Of a stretch of 64,000 nucleotides of DNA, positions 36,175 to 44,867 are shown piece by piece; position 1 is the first letter of the stretch, and each line of letters opens with the position of its first letter. This stretch comes from Elusimicrobium minutum Pei191. GTDB taxonomy: Bacteria > Elusimicrobiota > Elusimicrobia > Elusimicrobiales > Elusimicrobiaceae. The notes beneath the pieces are model-generated. The model was not told the DNA's origin. It searched no databases and was given only the letters and a program-made list of their open reading frames with translations. Made by a program: the position numbers and the translations under genes. The DNA lies in contig NC_010644.1 in NCBI RefSeq assembly GCF_000020145.1, positions 1,364,001 through 1,428,000 of the forward strand, in the 5' to 3' direction.

Positions 36175-37102
36175 CAGCTACCGCCTTGCCTTTTATGTGT
36201 TTAGTTAAATAAACCAAAGCGTAACCTAAACCGGCTGACAAAAGCAGCCCCGTTATGGCCCAGGCTAAATAATAGTCCCTTAAAAAATATTTTTGTAAAT
36301 TAATAAAGATAACAAAACCCGCGCCTAAAAAGGATATGCCTATAAAATAAATGTCTTGTCTTTTAAAATAATGATACAAGCTGTTAACAGTAAGCCATGA
36401 TATAAGGATTAAAGAATAATAGGAAGTTAAAGGTTTAAACGAGCAGGAAAAAATTAAAAAACCGGTAAGAAATGTATTTACCACATAATAGAAATATGCT
36501 TCTTGTTTAAAATGCTTAAACGGAATTTCGGACAAAGCAAGAAATGAAAAATTAACTGTAAAAACCGCAAAAACCAAGCTTTTATAAGAAAAAATTGCAT
36601 ACCGCAGCATATCAAATGGGAATAAAAACAAAGTTGTGTTTATAATAACAGCAAACAACAGCCATATTGACGTTTTGTTAGCCGTTAAAGCCAGCGGAAA
36701 AATCAAAGCCGCCCAAGTTGCAAATAACTGCCAGGCGTCTGCGCCCGTTTGGTATATCTGCCCGAACAAAGCGCAAAAAGCGCCTATTAAAAAACAAACC
36801 GCGAAAGCAAACGCCTGCCCCGAAGCCTTGTTAAAACCTTTAATCACAACTCCTGCCGCGGACAATAGTATTAATAAAGCGCAAGCGCCAAATTTAACAA
36901 ACTTTGGTATGGCAAACCAATTATAAGCGAAAAGAAAAATCACTCCCGCTAAGAATAAAACCGCGCTTAAAAACAGCAAACCCCGGCCCAGCAAGGTTTT
37001 CCAATCCGTCGGGCATGCCTGTTCAAGCAAAGCCGTATAATCCTTATAACTTATAAGGCTTTTATCATAAAGAGCGCCTAATTTTTCTTTTATATCTTTC
37101 AT
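36164..37102 (-). CDS. DUF2157-family polytopic membrane protein
   Basis: 312 residues. N-terminal helix-turn region (LGALYDKSLISYKDYTAL) followed by about 9 membrane helices; GLLFLSAVLFLAGVIFLFAYNW marks DUF2157. Start codon overlaps the dnaJ stop (TAATG). First of a three-gene unknown membrane module inserted in a chaperone/RNA-modification operon. Confidence 0.8.
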   Translation of the reverse strand: MKDIKEKLGALYDKSLISYKDYTALLEQACPTDWKTLLGRGLLFLSAVLFLAGVIFLFAYNWFAIPKFVKFGACALLILLSAAGVVIKGFNKASGQAFAFAVCFLIGAFCALFGQIYQTGADAWQLFATWAALIFPLALTANKTSIWLLFAVIINTTLFLFPFDMLRYAIFSYKSLVFAVFTVNFSFLALSEIPFKHFKQEAYFYYVVNTFLTGFLIFSCSFKPLTSYYSLILISWLTVNSLYHYFKRQDIYFIGISFLGAGFVIFINLQKYFLRDYYLAWAITGLLLSAGLGYALVYLTKHIKGKAVADDK

Positions 37103-38217
37103 TATTTATTAAAAACCTTTTCTAAAAAACTTTTTTTGCTTTCGGAATCTTCTTTCTCAAATTCCTCCAAAAGCTCTTTTTGTTTTTTGGAAAGTTTTTT
37201 AGGAACTTCTATTATTGCTATAACTTTTAAATCGCCAAAACCTCTTTTAGCGATTTTTGGCATACCCTGGTCTTTAATTGTATATATAGTACCATACTGG
37301 GTGCCTTTTTCTATGGTTAAACCCAACTCTTCCTTTAATATATTCGGGACTTTAATTTTGCCACCCATAGCCGCCGTGGCGAAACTTACGGGCATTTCAA
37401 GAATAAGGTCGTCCTCGTTTCTCTCAAATATTTTATGTTTTTTGACAGTTACCTCAATATACAAATCACCGTAACCGCCGCCTTTACTTCCGATGTCCCC
37501 CCCGTCGCTCACACGCAAAGTCATGCCGCTTCTTATACCCGCGGGTATTTTTACCGTAATAGTTTTTTTAACTTTTTCTTTACCTGAACCGGAACATTTT
37601 TTGCAAGGATGCTCGGTAATAGAGCCTTGGCCTCCGCAATCGGGGCAGGTTTGTCTCATGCTAAAAAAGCCTTGGTTAAACTGCACAACGCCGCTTCCTC
37701 CGCAGGTAGAGCAGGTTTTAAGTTTAGAGCCTTTTTCCGCGCCGCTGCCTTGACACTCGGAACAATTGTCCATATGGCTGTAGTTAAGAGGGAAATCCAA
37801 ACCCGAAAATGCTTCTTCCAGAGTGATATTAACATCCATCTTCAAATCACTGCCGCGTTGGGGGGAATTTCTTCTTGCCTTACCGCCGCCGAAACTGCCG
37901 CCGAACATATCTCCGAAAACAGAACTGAAAATATCATTAATATCGGTAAAACCGCCGCCCTGGAAACCGCCGCCGAAGCCTCCGTTATTTAATCCATCAT
38001 GGCCGTAATTATCATATACCTGTTTTTTCTGCGGGTCTGAAAGAATGGAAAAAGCCTCGTTAACTTCTTTAAACCTTTCTTCCGCTTCTTTATTGCCCGG
38101 GTTACGGTCAGGATGATATTTCATTGCCATACGTCTGTAAGATGATTTTATTTCAACAGATGTCGCGTTTCTTGTTACTTCTAAAATTTTGTAATAGTCT
38201 TCCTTCTGCTTAGCCAT
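37102..38217 (-). CDS. dnaJ: Chaperone DnaJ
   Basis: 371 residues, full-length type I DnaJ. J domain with HPD in [10 protein letters not shown] (about 35), Gly/Phe-rich linker ([12 protein letters not shown]), four zinc repeats [24 protein letters not shown] and CKKCSGSG, and the C-terminal client-binding domain. Stimulates DnaK. dnaK and grpE are not adjacent. SD AGAGGAG. Confidence 0.97.
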   Translation of the reverse strand: MAKQKEDYYKILEVTRNATSVEIKSSYRRMAMKYHPDRNPGNKEAEERFKEVNEAFSILSDPQKKQVYDNYGHDGLNNGGFGGGFQGGGFTDINDIFSSVFGDMFGGSFGGGKARRNSPQRGSDLKMDVNITLEEAFSGLDFPLNYSHMDNCSECQGSGAEKGSKLKTCSTCGGSGVVQFNQGFFSMRQTCPDCGGQGSITEHPCKKCSGSGKEKVKKTITVKIPAGIRSGMTLRVSDGGDIGSKGGGYGDLYIEVTVKKHKIFERNEDDLILEMPVSFATAAMGGKIKVPNILKEELGLTIEKGTQYGTIYTIKDQGMPKIAKRGFGDLKVIAIIEVPKKLSKKQKELLEEFEKEDSESKKSFLEKVFNK

Positions 38218-38343
38218 ATACTCCTCTTAAAATAAACTTCCGCCCGTGTGCGGGCGTAGTATAAAAAATTTTAGGTGTTTATAATTGCCGTGCCAAGAAC
38301 AAGAAAGTTCTGTTTGCGGCTGGGTCTGCTGTATAAAACAACT

Positions 38344-38387
38344 GCAAAAAATTCCGCGCGTTACCGTTAATTACGGTAACGCCGCGG
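38344..38387 (-). terminator. Intrinsic terminator of the second pilin gene
   Basis: 10-bp stem gcgttaccgt/acggtaacgc with a 5-base loop, extended by ccgc/gcgg past one bulge. On the minus strand it is followed by a T-rich run (complement of 38345-38353). Confidence 0.85.
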
Positions 38388-38393
38388 CTAAAA

Positions 38394-38870
38394 CTACGGC
38401 AAATTGTAAATTTTTGTTTGCCCTGTCACAAGCATGCCGCCCAAAGAAACGCAAACTCTTTGCCCTTTAGACACATTTGACGCGCTCGTAACGTTACACC
38501 TTTTTGTTTGGTTCTGGAAGTTAAGAACAAGCTGAATATGTTCCAAATCCACGGTTTTAACTTCCGATGTTGTTAACTCCAAAGCAAATTTATTGAAGTC
38601 AAGCTTGTTATTATCCGTACCGCTGATTGTGGCTGACGGGAATTGAACGTCTAACAATTTAAAGTTTTTTGTAAACGCGCCGCTGGGGCTTTCAGCCGAG
38701 TATCTTAACTGCGCCGCATACACCATTTGCATCGCATCATAAGCCTTTTTGGCAAGCCCGGAATCTACGGTGTCAATATATTTAGGCAAGGCTATCGCCG
38801 CTAAAACGGCTACAATAACCATAACAATTAATATTTCTATTAAAGTAAACGCTTTTTTATTAATCTTCAT
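38394..38870 (-). CDS. Orphan type IV pilin-like protein
   Basis: 158 residues. Leader MKINKKA then FTLIEILIVMVIVAVLAAIALP; the residue before the cut is Ala instead of the usual Gly. C-terminal domain has two Cys (KRCNV and RVCVS) that could form a disulfide. Its start overlaps the end of the aminotransferase gene by 11 bases, so it is probably the last gene of that operon. No assembly genes nearby. Confidence 0.87.
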   Translation of the reverse strand: MKINKKAFTLIEILIVMVIVAVLAAIALPKYIDTVDSGLAKKAYDAMQMVYAAQLRYSAESPSGAFTKNFKLLDVQFPSATISGTDNNKLDFNKFALELTTSEVKTVDLEHIQLVLNFQNQTKRCNVTSASNVSKGQRVCVSLGGMLVTGQTKIYNLP

Positions 38871-39981
38871 AGAAACCCCTTATAACTTTGCAAACTCTTT
38901 CCACCTGCGCTTCAGTCATTTCGGGAAACATGGGTATGGAAAGAACTTTTTGCGCGGCCATTTCCGAATTAGGAAAATCTTCCGCCTTTATTTTTAGATT
39001 TTTATAAACAGGCTGTTTGTAGAGAGGCACGGGATAGTAAACCGCACAGCCTATATTATGCCTTTTTAAATGCTCCATAAGATCATCGCGCCTGTCCGCC
39101 GCTATGGTAAAAACATAAAAGGACTGGCTTGAACCCGCGGGCGCTTCGGGGGGCAAAACTATGGGAAGCCCTTTTAAGCCTTCCGCATAAAGATTAGCAA
39201 CATATTTTCTGTCTTCCGTCCATTGTTTTAAATGGCGCATTTTAACTCTTAAAATAGCGGCTTGCACTTCGTCCATTCTTAAGGTTGAGCCTTCATAATC
39301 ATATTCGTACGTTTTACCTTTTGAACGTCCGCTGTGGCGCAAACTTTTACATTTTTCGTACACTTCTTCATCATTAGTAGTTATAGCGCCGGCGTCACCG
39401 CATGCGCCTAAATTTTTGCTCGGGTAAAAACTGAAAGCGCCCGCGTCGCCTATGCTGCCTGTTTTAAGGCCGTCGCTTTCGGCGAGATGGCTTTGGGCGC
39501 AGTCCTCAACAACTTTTAAATCGTGTTCTTTAGCTATACGCATAATTTCCGCCATATTGGCAGGGTAACCGTAAAGGTGAACGGGTAAAATAGCTTTAGT
39601 ATGTTTTGTGATTTTACGCTCTATTTCTTTAGGATCAATGTTATAAGTAAGCGGGTCAATATCGGCAAAAACAAATTTAGCACCCGTTAAGGAAACAGAC
39701 GTTGTTGTAGCCACAAAAGTAAAAGGCGTTGTTATAACTTCGTCCCCTTTTCCTATCCCCAAAGCGCCTAACGCTATTTGGATAGCGCTTGCGCCGCTTG
39801 AACAGGAAACCGCGTATTTAACGCCCATCATTTCGGCAAATTCTTTTTCAAATGCCTCCGTTTCCGGCCCCAAAAGCCACTTCATTGAATTTAAAGCTTT
39901 AACCGCAGCTTCGTTTATTTCGTTTTTTAAGCTGTCATGCTGCATTTGCAAATTAAACAGCGGCACCATTTCTTCTGCCAT
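38860..39981 (-). CDS. DegT/DnrJ/EryC1/StrS-family sugar aminotransferase
   Basis: 373 residues. PLP enzyme of the sugar aminotransferase group: the PLP Lys lies in FYPSKNLGACGDAGAI and the DCAQSH segment precedes it. Such enzymes make amino sugars for surface glycans. The two glycosyltransferases at 43815-45862 might use its product, but they are 4 kb away on the other strand. It lies 5 bases after the MgtC-like gene. Confidence 0.9.
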   Translation of the reverse strand: MAEEMVPLFNLQMQHDSLKNEINEAAVKALNSMKWLLGPETEAFEKEFAEMMGVKYAVSCSSGASAIQIALGALGIGKGDEVITTPFTFVATTTSVSLTGAKFVFADIDPLTYNIDPKEIERKITKHTKAILPVHLYGYPANMAEIMRIAKEHDLKVVEDCAQSHLAESDGLKTGSIGDAGAFSFYPSKNLGACGDAGAITTNDEEVYEKCKSLRHSGRSKGKTYEYDYEGSTLRMDEVQAAILRVKMRHLKQWTEDRKYVANLYAEGLKGLPIVLPPEAPAGSSQSFYVFTIAADRRDDLMEHLKRHNIGCAVYYPVPLYKQPVYKNLKIKAEDFPNSEMAAQKVLSIPMFPEMTEAQVERVCKVIRGFYED

Positions 39982-39986
39982 ATATT

Positions 39987-40619
39987 TTACCTCGTCAGTT
40001 CTTTTATTCCGGGCATAACAAATAAGTCTTTTGCTATCCTTTCAAATTCCGGCCCTGTAACGGCCGCTACTATTCTAACAACAAAAAGTCCGTTTTCTTT
40101 TAAAATCGTACGTGTCTTTATTTCAACATTATGTTTGGCCATTGTGCTTGATATTGTATCAACCACAGACCAGGAAGGTTCGCAAACAACGTGAATAGTT
40201 TCGTATTTTTTAATACGTTCAAGCACTCCCAAAGATTTCCTAAACACAAGCTGCACCACAAGCACAAGTCCGGCCGCTGAGGCACCTAAAATATAATTAC
40301 CAAAACCTATAGCCATACCCACGGCGGCCACCAGCCATACGCAGGCGGCGGTAGTAAGCCCGGATACTTTATTTCCTTCCCTTAAAATAGCCCCGGCGCC
40401 CAGGAAACCGACACCGGTTATTATTTGCGCGGCTATACGGCCCGGGTCGCCCACACCCATCATTTTGACGGATAAAATCGTAAACAATGTTGAGCCCAAA
40501 CAAATAAGACTGTTTGTGGTAAAACCGGCAGGTTTTTCATTATATTGGCGCTCAAGCCCTATAATACCGCCCAAAACAAGTGATATCAATAACCTTTCAA
40601 GAAGAACTATTTCATCCAT
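39987..40619 (-). CDS. MgtC/SapB-family membrane protein
   Basis: 210 residues. Four to five N-terminal helices with the family core GGIIGLERQYNEKPAG and GFLGAGAILREGNKVSGLTTAA, followed by a cytoplasmic ACT-like C-terminal domain (about 140-210). MgtC proteins modulate magnesium adaptation and, in some bacteria, ATP synthase. It overlaps the DUF1646 gene by 8 bases. Confidence 0.92.
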   Translation of the reverse strand: MDEIVLLERLLISLVLGGIIGLERQYNEKPAGFTTNSLICLGSTLFTILSVKMMGVGDPGRIAAQIITGVGFLGAGAILREGNKVSGLTTAACVWLVAAVGMAIGFGNYILGASAAGLVLVVQLVFRKSLGVLERIKKYETIHVVCEPSWSVVDTISSTMAKHNVEIKTRTILKENGLFVVRIVAAVTGPEFERIAKDLFVMPGIKELTR

Positions 40620-41664
40620 GTGGTAACACCGCCATCATTATAATAAAATAAGCAACCATTGCAGCAACACCGTAAGGCAACCCGACTTTAGCCCATTCAC
40701 TGCTTTTAATCTTAAGTTTAGAAGCGCAAATAATATTTGGGATATTCCCTGGTATTAAAAGCCCCCCCGCCAAAACAAGCCCCATTGTTAAAAATATAAT
40801 TTTATGTACGGCCATTTCAGGCACAATTTCAATGGCGGCCAGCGTGGCATTATCTAATACGGCCGATATTGAGTTTGCCCAATAAATCAAATAACCCGAT
40901 AACTTGAATATAGTTATTTCCGCCAGCGGTTTCAACCCTTGTCCCAAAAAAACTAAAGCCGCAACAAACAAATACACCTTTAAAGCCCTTACGGTCATGC
41001 TTTTAACCGTTTCGGAAGGCGCCGCGTCCTTTTTTAATTTCAAAGAGGGCCTTTTCTGTTTAACAAAACCCGCCAATACGGAAAAAACTATAACCCCGGG
41101 TATTACCCATACGCCTAAAATCCTGAAAAGAAAAAAGAAATCGGCGTAATGCGGAGGGCCTTTAAGTTTTGATATTGTAATTGTAGCAAGCGGCTCGCCT
41201 ATCGGAGTGAGTACCGCGCCAAGCCCTATCGCGAAACATGAAAACACAATAAATTTTACTTTAGTTTCCTGCGTTAAGCCCAAAGTACGCGCTATTTCGG
41301 ACAGAATTACAGCCGCTACTATAGCGGTAATAACGCTTGAAAACAAACCCAAAACCAAAGCCGTTAAAAACAAAATGGGACGCAACCCCGTTTTGCGTGA
41401 AACAGTTAAAATGACCCCTCTGAAACGTTTTTGCGTTAATTTAAAAATAATACCTAAAACAAAAACCGCCAAAGTAATAAAAACAGGGTCCTTAAAGGCG
41501 TCAACCGTAAGATGCCAGCTCCATTGGCCTGAAACGGACACCGCGGACAAACCCGCAACAAACAAAAAAAGTTCAAGGTTTTCTTCTACCTTACTTACCG
41601 TAAGCGGTAATATAAGCACCGCAAACACAATTAAAGAAAGTAATGCCGCAACCGTAATAGCCAT
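40612..41664 (-). CDS. DUF1646-family membrane protein (putative cation transporter)
   Basis: 350 residues with about 9-10 membrane helices. FAIGLGAVLTPIGEPLATI and IPGNIPNIICASKLKIKSSEW are recognisable DUF1646 segments, related in look to ion-transporter (NhaD-like) folds. Substrate unknown; the MgtC neighbour hints at cation handling. It starts at ATG 41664 without a ribosome site, 9 bases after TATAAT. Confidence 0.83.
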   Translation of the reverse strand: MAITVAALLSLIVFAVLILPLTVSKVEENLELFLFVAGLSAVSVSGQWSWHLTVDAFKDPVFITLAVFVLGIIFKLTQKRFRGVILTVSRKTGLRPILFLTALVLGLFSSVITAIVAAVILSEIARTLGLTQETKVKFIVFSCFAIGLGAVLTPIGEPLATITISKLKGPPHYADFFFLFRILGVWVIPGVIVFSVLAGFVKQKRPSLKLKKDAAPSETVKSMTVRALKVYLFVAALVFLGQGLKPLAEITIFKLSGYLIYWANSISAVLDNATLAAIEIVPEMAVHKIIFLTMGLVLAGGLLIPGNIPNIICASKLKIKSSEWAKVGLPYGVAAMVAYFIIMMAVLPHG

Positions 41665-41673
41665 ATAAATATC

Positions 41674-41679
41674 ATTATA
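41674..41679 (-). promoter_or_regulatory. -10 box for a probable leaderless start of the DUF1646 gene
   Basis: Minus-strand TGGTATAAT (extended -10 TGnTATAAT) followed by 9 bases and ATG 41664; no Shine-Dalgarno. Confidence 0.5.
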
Positions 41680-41738
41680 CCATTAATGACGGCTTATATT
41701 TTTGCCGCGGGTAGAACATATCCTTTGTTAAAAATTGA

Positions 41739-41744
41739 TATTAT
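41739..41744 (+). promoter_or_regulatory. -10-like box for a probable leaderless start of the antiporter gene
   Basis: TATTAT followed by TAAATT and ATG 41751, with no Shine-Dalgarno. It diverges from the DUF1646 promoter in the same 86-base gap. Confidence 0.42.
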
Positions 41745-41750
41745 TAAATT

Positions 41751-43058
41751 ATGATAGTAAATTTAACATCGGCAATTTTTATAATAGCACTTATATTAGT
41801 TATGGGGCAGGTTTTTTCCGCCCTTTTTGACAAAACCCGCATACCGGATATTTTGCCGCTTATTCTTTTCGGCATATTTTTATGCCCCGTGTTTAATATT
41901 GTTTCTTTAGACTTATTCGGGCAAATGGGCAAAGTTTTTACCGAAATTGTGCTTATTATCGTTATGTTCCAGACAGGAACGTCCTTTAGAATATCCGATT
42001 TAAGGGACTCTTTTTTGCAAGGTTCTATCCTAACTGTTATATGTATGGCAGCGGTCGGAGCGGCGGTATATTTAGCAGCATTTTACGCGCTGCGCCTTCC
42101 GCCCATATATTCGCTTATCATGGCTTTGATTGTGGCGGACAATTCTTTAGTGGTAATAATGCCGCTTTTGTCAAAATTAAAAATAAGCGGCGAAACTAAA
42201 GCCATATTAACACTGGAAACCACGCTTCAAAGCGTACTTATAGTAGTAATAGTACTCGCATTAATAAGTATGGCTAAAGAAGAGGACGTCACAAGCCATA
42301 TTATACTTACCAAAGTTCTTTACTCATTTTTAATGGCTGCGCTTATAAGCGTTATTTGCGGTGTTTTTTGGAGCGCGATACTTAATAAAGTAAGAAGGCT
42401 TGAAAACTCCATGACATTAACGCTTGCTTTTATTTTAATAGTTTACAGTGCGTGCTCGGCAGCGGGGTCGGAAGGGGCTTTCGGCGTCCTTATTTTCGGT
42501 TTTGTTATAGGAAATATAAGAGTAATACAAAAGTTATGGATGAGCAAAGTTTTAACGGAAGCCAATTCCTTTAAAGGTTATGAAAAAAACTTTTTTGCCG
42601 AAATAGAATACGCTTTAAGAACACTTTTCTTTGTATATATGGGCATGTCCATGTATTTACAAAACACGTATTTTATATTATGCGGACTTTTTATAGTTTT
42701 ATTAAAGTTCGGCATAAGGGCGGTTGTTGTTAACTACACCTTAAGTAAACATATTACAAGAACGGATTGCGCCATAGCCGCGGCCCTTTGCCCCAGCGGG
42801 CTTGTGGCGGCTGTACTTGCAGCAACGGCAAGCCAGCAGCTTGGGGGAACGAACGGTATACAAGATACCGTTTACTCGGTAATATTTTTCTCTTTGATAC
42901 TGACATCCTTATTTTCTTTTGTTATTGAAAAAGAATACACAAGGCCTATTACTGATTTTATTTTTTCAAGACACAATGAAGATATTAAAGAGGAACCGCC
43001 ATCAGACAAACCTTCTGATGAACCTGCCCCCGAACAAAATAAACATGCCGGGGTATGA
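41751..43058 (+). CDS. Cation/proton antiporter-like membrane protein (CPA superfamily)
   Basis: 435 residues, about 12-13 membrane helices and a short charged, Pro/Glu-rich cytoplasmic tail. Helix pattern and LIVADNSLVVIMPLLSKL match CPA1/NhaP-type exchangers. The residues that usually bind the ion are changed: the TDP-like motif reads ADN and the ND pair of helix 5-6 reads QS (LETTLQSV). It may carry a different ion or work differently. No TrkA-N domain. Confidence 0.78.
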   Translation: MIVNLTSAIFIIALILVMGQVFSALFDKTRIPDILPLILFGIFLCPVFNIVSLDLFGQMGKVFTEIVLIIVMFQTGTSFRISDLRDSFLQGSILTVICMAAVGAAVYLAAFYALRLPPIYSLIMALIVADNSLVVIMPLLSKLKISGETKAILTLETTLQSVLIVVIVLALISMAKEEDVTSHIILTKVLYSFLMAALISVICGVFWSAILNKVRRLENSMTLTLAFILIVYSACSAAGSEGAFGVLIFGFVIGNIRVIQKLWMSKVLTEANSFKGYEKNFFAEIEYALRTLFFVYMGMSMYLQNTYFILCGLFIVLLKFGIRAVVVNYTLSKHITRTDCAIAAALCPSGLVAAVLAATASQQLGGTNGIQDTVYSVIFFSLILTSLFSFVIEKEYTRPITDFIFSRHNEDIKEEPPSDKPSDEPAPEQNKHAGV

Positions 43059-43078
43059 GCAAAATATCGCTTTTACAA

Positions 43079-43108
43079 ATAAAAAAACCTTCTTTTAAGA
43101 AGGTTTTT
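43079..43108. terminator. Bidirectional intrinsic terminator
   Basis: Stem aaccttct/agaaggtt flanked by A and T tracts between the antiporter gene (+) and rdgB (-). Confidence 0.88.
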
Positions 43109-43112
43109 TCAT

Positions 43113-43706
43113 TTATTTTATTTTTTTGCTTATTTTTTCAAAAGCTTTGCGGCGATGGCTTATTTTATTTTTTTCATCAAGCGTAAGTTCGGCTAAAGTT
43201 TTACTTTTACCTTTAACTATAAAAAGAGGATCGTAGCCGAAACCGTTTTCCCCCCTGTAACCAAAGCCTATAAGTCCGCCCAGAACGCCTTCGGCAAGTT
43301 CATACTCCCCCTCAGGTGTGGCAAGACAGGCAACGGTTTTAAAACGCGCCGTTCTCTGGCCTAGGAATAAGCCGTCTAAAGAATCTAACAGTTTGCGGTT
43401 GTTTTCGTCAGGATCGCAGTATTCGCCGGCGTATCTTGCGCTTCTTACGCCCGGTTCCCCGTTAAGAGCGTCAACCTCCAGGCCGGTATCGTCGGCTAAA
43501 GCGGCTATGCCAGCCTGGCGGGCGGCTTCACGGGCTTTTAAAATAGCGTTTTCTTCTAATGTTTTTCCGGTTTCCTCAGGCATTCTCAAGTCAGGAAAGT
43601 CGCCAAGAGTTAAATACTCAATCTCTTTATTTCCTATGTTTTTGGGCAAAATACATTTGAGTTCTTTTGCTTTTTGCTCATTTCCTGTAGCCAACAGTAT
43701 TTTCAT
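43113..43706 (-). CDS. rdgB: XTP/dITP diphosphatase (RdgB/HAM1)
   Basis: 197 residues, the E. coli length. Hydrolyses non-canonical purine triphosphates. ATGNEQKAKELK at the start, EETGKTLEENAILKAR, ALADDTGLEVDALNGEPGV with the catalytic Asp, FGYDPLF and SHRRKAF all match. Stands alone between two convergent/divergent neighbours. Confidence 0.96.
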   Translation of the reverse strand: MKILLATGNEQKAKELKCILPKNIGNKEIEYLTLGDFPDLRMPEETGKTLEENAILKAREAARQAGIAALADDTGLEVDALNGEPGVRSARYAGEYCDPDENNRKLLDSLDGLFLGQRTARFKTVACLATPEGEYELAEGVLGGLIGFGYRGENGFGYDPLFIVKGKSKTLAELTLDEKNKISHRRKAFEKISKKIK

Positions 43707-43802
43707 TTAAAGACTCCTGTTAAATCCTTTATAGAATTCTAATATATGCTTCTATAGCGCCGCAAGGGCCAAAAGGCCTAAGAAAGACATAGGACTAAAA
43801 TG

Positions 43803-43808
43803 TATAAT
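43803..43808 (+). promoter_or_regulatory. -10 box giving a probable leaderless start for the GT4 gene
   Basis: TATAAT, then 6 bases, then ATG 43815. An ATG at 43800 in the same frame overlaps the -10 box and so is unlikely to be in the transcript. Confidence 0.5.
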
Positions 43809-43814
43809 AAAAGA

Positions 43815-44867
43815 ATGCGGATTTTAATTGTAATACCAACATTGGAAATGGGCGGCGCGGAAAAAACGGCTTTATACCAAGCTGTCGGACTTAAGGAAAG
43901 AGGGCATGATGTTACTGTCTTAACTTTATATAACAGACCCGGCTTCTATACCTTGCCGCGGGATGTTAAACGAATAAACCTTAATATAGAAACAAAAAAA
44001 GATTTTTTAAGCCTGCTTAAAAATTTTTTTATATTAAGAAAAGCCATAAAAACCTCCGGAGCCGAGGTTGTTATAAGCAATATGTCGGCCCCGCCCGTAA
44101 CAGCGGCATGGACGCTGGGAATAAAAACAATTTTTGCAGAGCATACTTATTTTGATACGCAGTCTTTAAGTTTTAACAAAAAACTTGCTTTAAATAAGGC
44201 GGATTATGTTGTTTTCCTATCGGAAAGCGATATCAGCGCTTTCAAAGCCGCTAATTTTAAAAGCAAACCGGTTATTATATATAACCCCGCCGTAAAACCG
44301 ATTGATATGCATAATAAAAAACCCGCTTTTTTTAAACCCGCAAACAATGCCGCGGCCGCAGGCCGCTTTGATTATGTTAAAGGATTTGATATTCTTATAG
44401 ATTCCTGGGCTATTGTTGTAAAAGAGTTCCCGGACTGGCACCTTTCAATAATAGGCGAAGGCCCGCAAAAAGAAATTTTGGCAAGGCAGATAAAATCACT
44501 GGGGCTTGAACAAAATATAACCCTATGCCAAAGGCTGGAAAATTTGGCAAATGTTTATAAATATGCCGATTTATTTGTATTATCTTCAAGAAGGGAGGGC
44601 TTTCCCCTCGCTTTGTGTGAAGCAATGTCTTGGGGAACGCCATGCGCGGCTTTTAACTGCCCAAACGGCCCGGATGTTATTATAAAAGACGGCATTGACG
44701 GGTTAATTATTAAAAATTTTACGGCAAAAGGCCTTGCTGAAGGAATAATCAGCCTTTTAAAAAACCCTGAAAAACGGGCCGAATTTGCCAAAAACGCCGC
44801 TAGAATAACGCAAAAATTCAGCATAGAAAAATATATTGACAAGTATGAGGCTTTATGCCAAAAGTAA
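43815..44867 (+). CDS. Family 4 glycosyltransferase (GT-B)
   Basis: 350 residues starting MRILIVIPTLEMGGAEKTA. Two Rossmann domains; the donor-site EX7E region is SSRREGFPLALCEAM. Retaining transferase using a nucleotide sugar, probably for a surface polysaccharide. Resembles GalNAc/Gal transferases such as PglA/PglH by eye. Start chosen at 43815 because the earlier ATG lies in the promoter. Overlaps the next gene by 13 bases. Confidence 0.87.
   Translation: MRILIVIPTLEMGGAEKTALYQAVGLKERGHDVTVLTLYNRPGFYTLPRDVKRINLNIETKKDFLSLLKNFFILRKAIKTSGAEVVISNMSAPPVTAAWTLGIKTIFAEHTYFDTQSLSFNKKLALNKADYVVFLSESDISAFKAANFKSKPVIIYNPAVKPIDMHNKKPAFFKPANNAAAAGRFDYVKGFDILIDSWAIVVKEFPDWHLSIIGEGPQKEILARQIKSLGLEQNITLCQRLENLANVYKYADLFVLSSRREGFPLALCEAMSWGTPCAAFNCPNGPDVIIKDGIDGLIIKNFTAKGLAEGIISLLKNPEKRAEFAKNAARITQKFSIEKYIDKYEALCQK

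Noticed and set aside
43800-43814. Upstream ATG for the GT4 gene
   Set aside because: It overlaps the TATAAT box and would probably not be transcribed. The conserved start MRILIVIPT follows at 43815.
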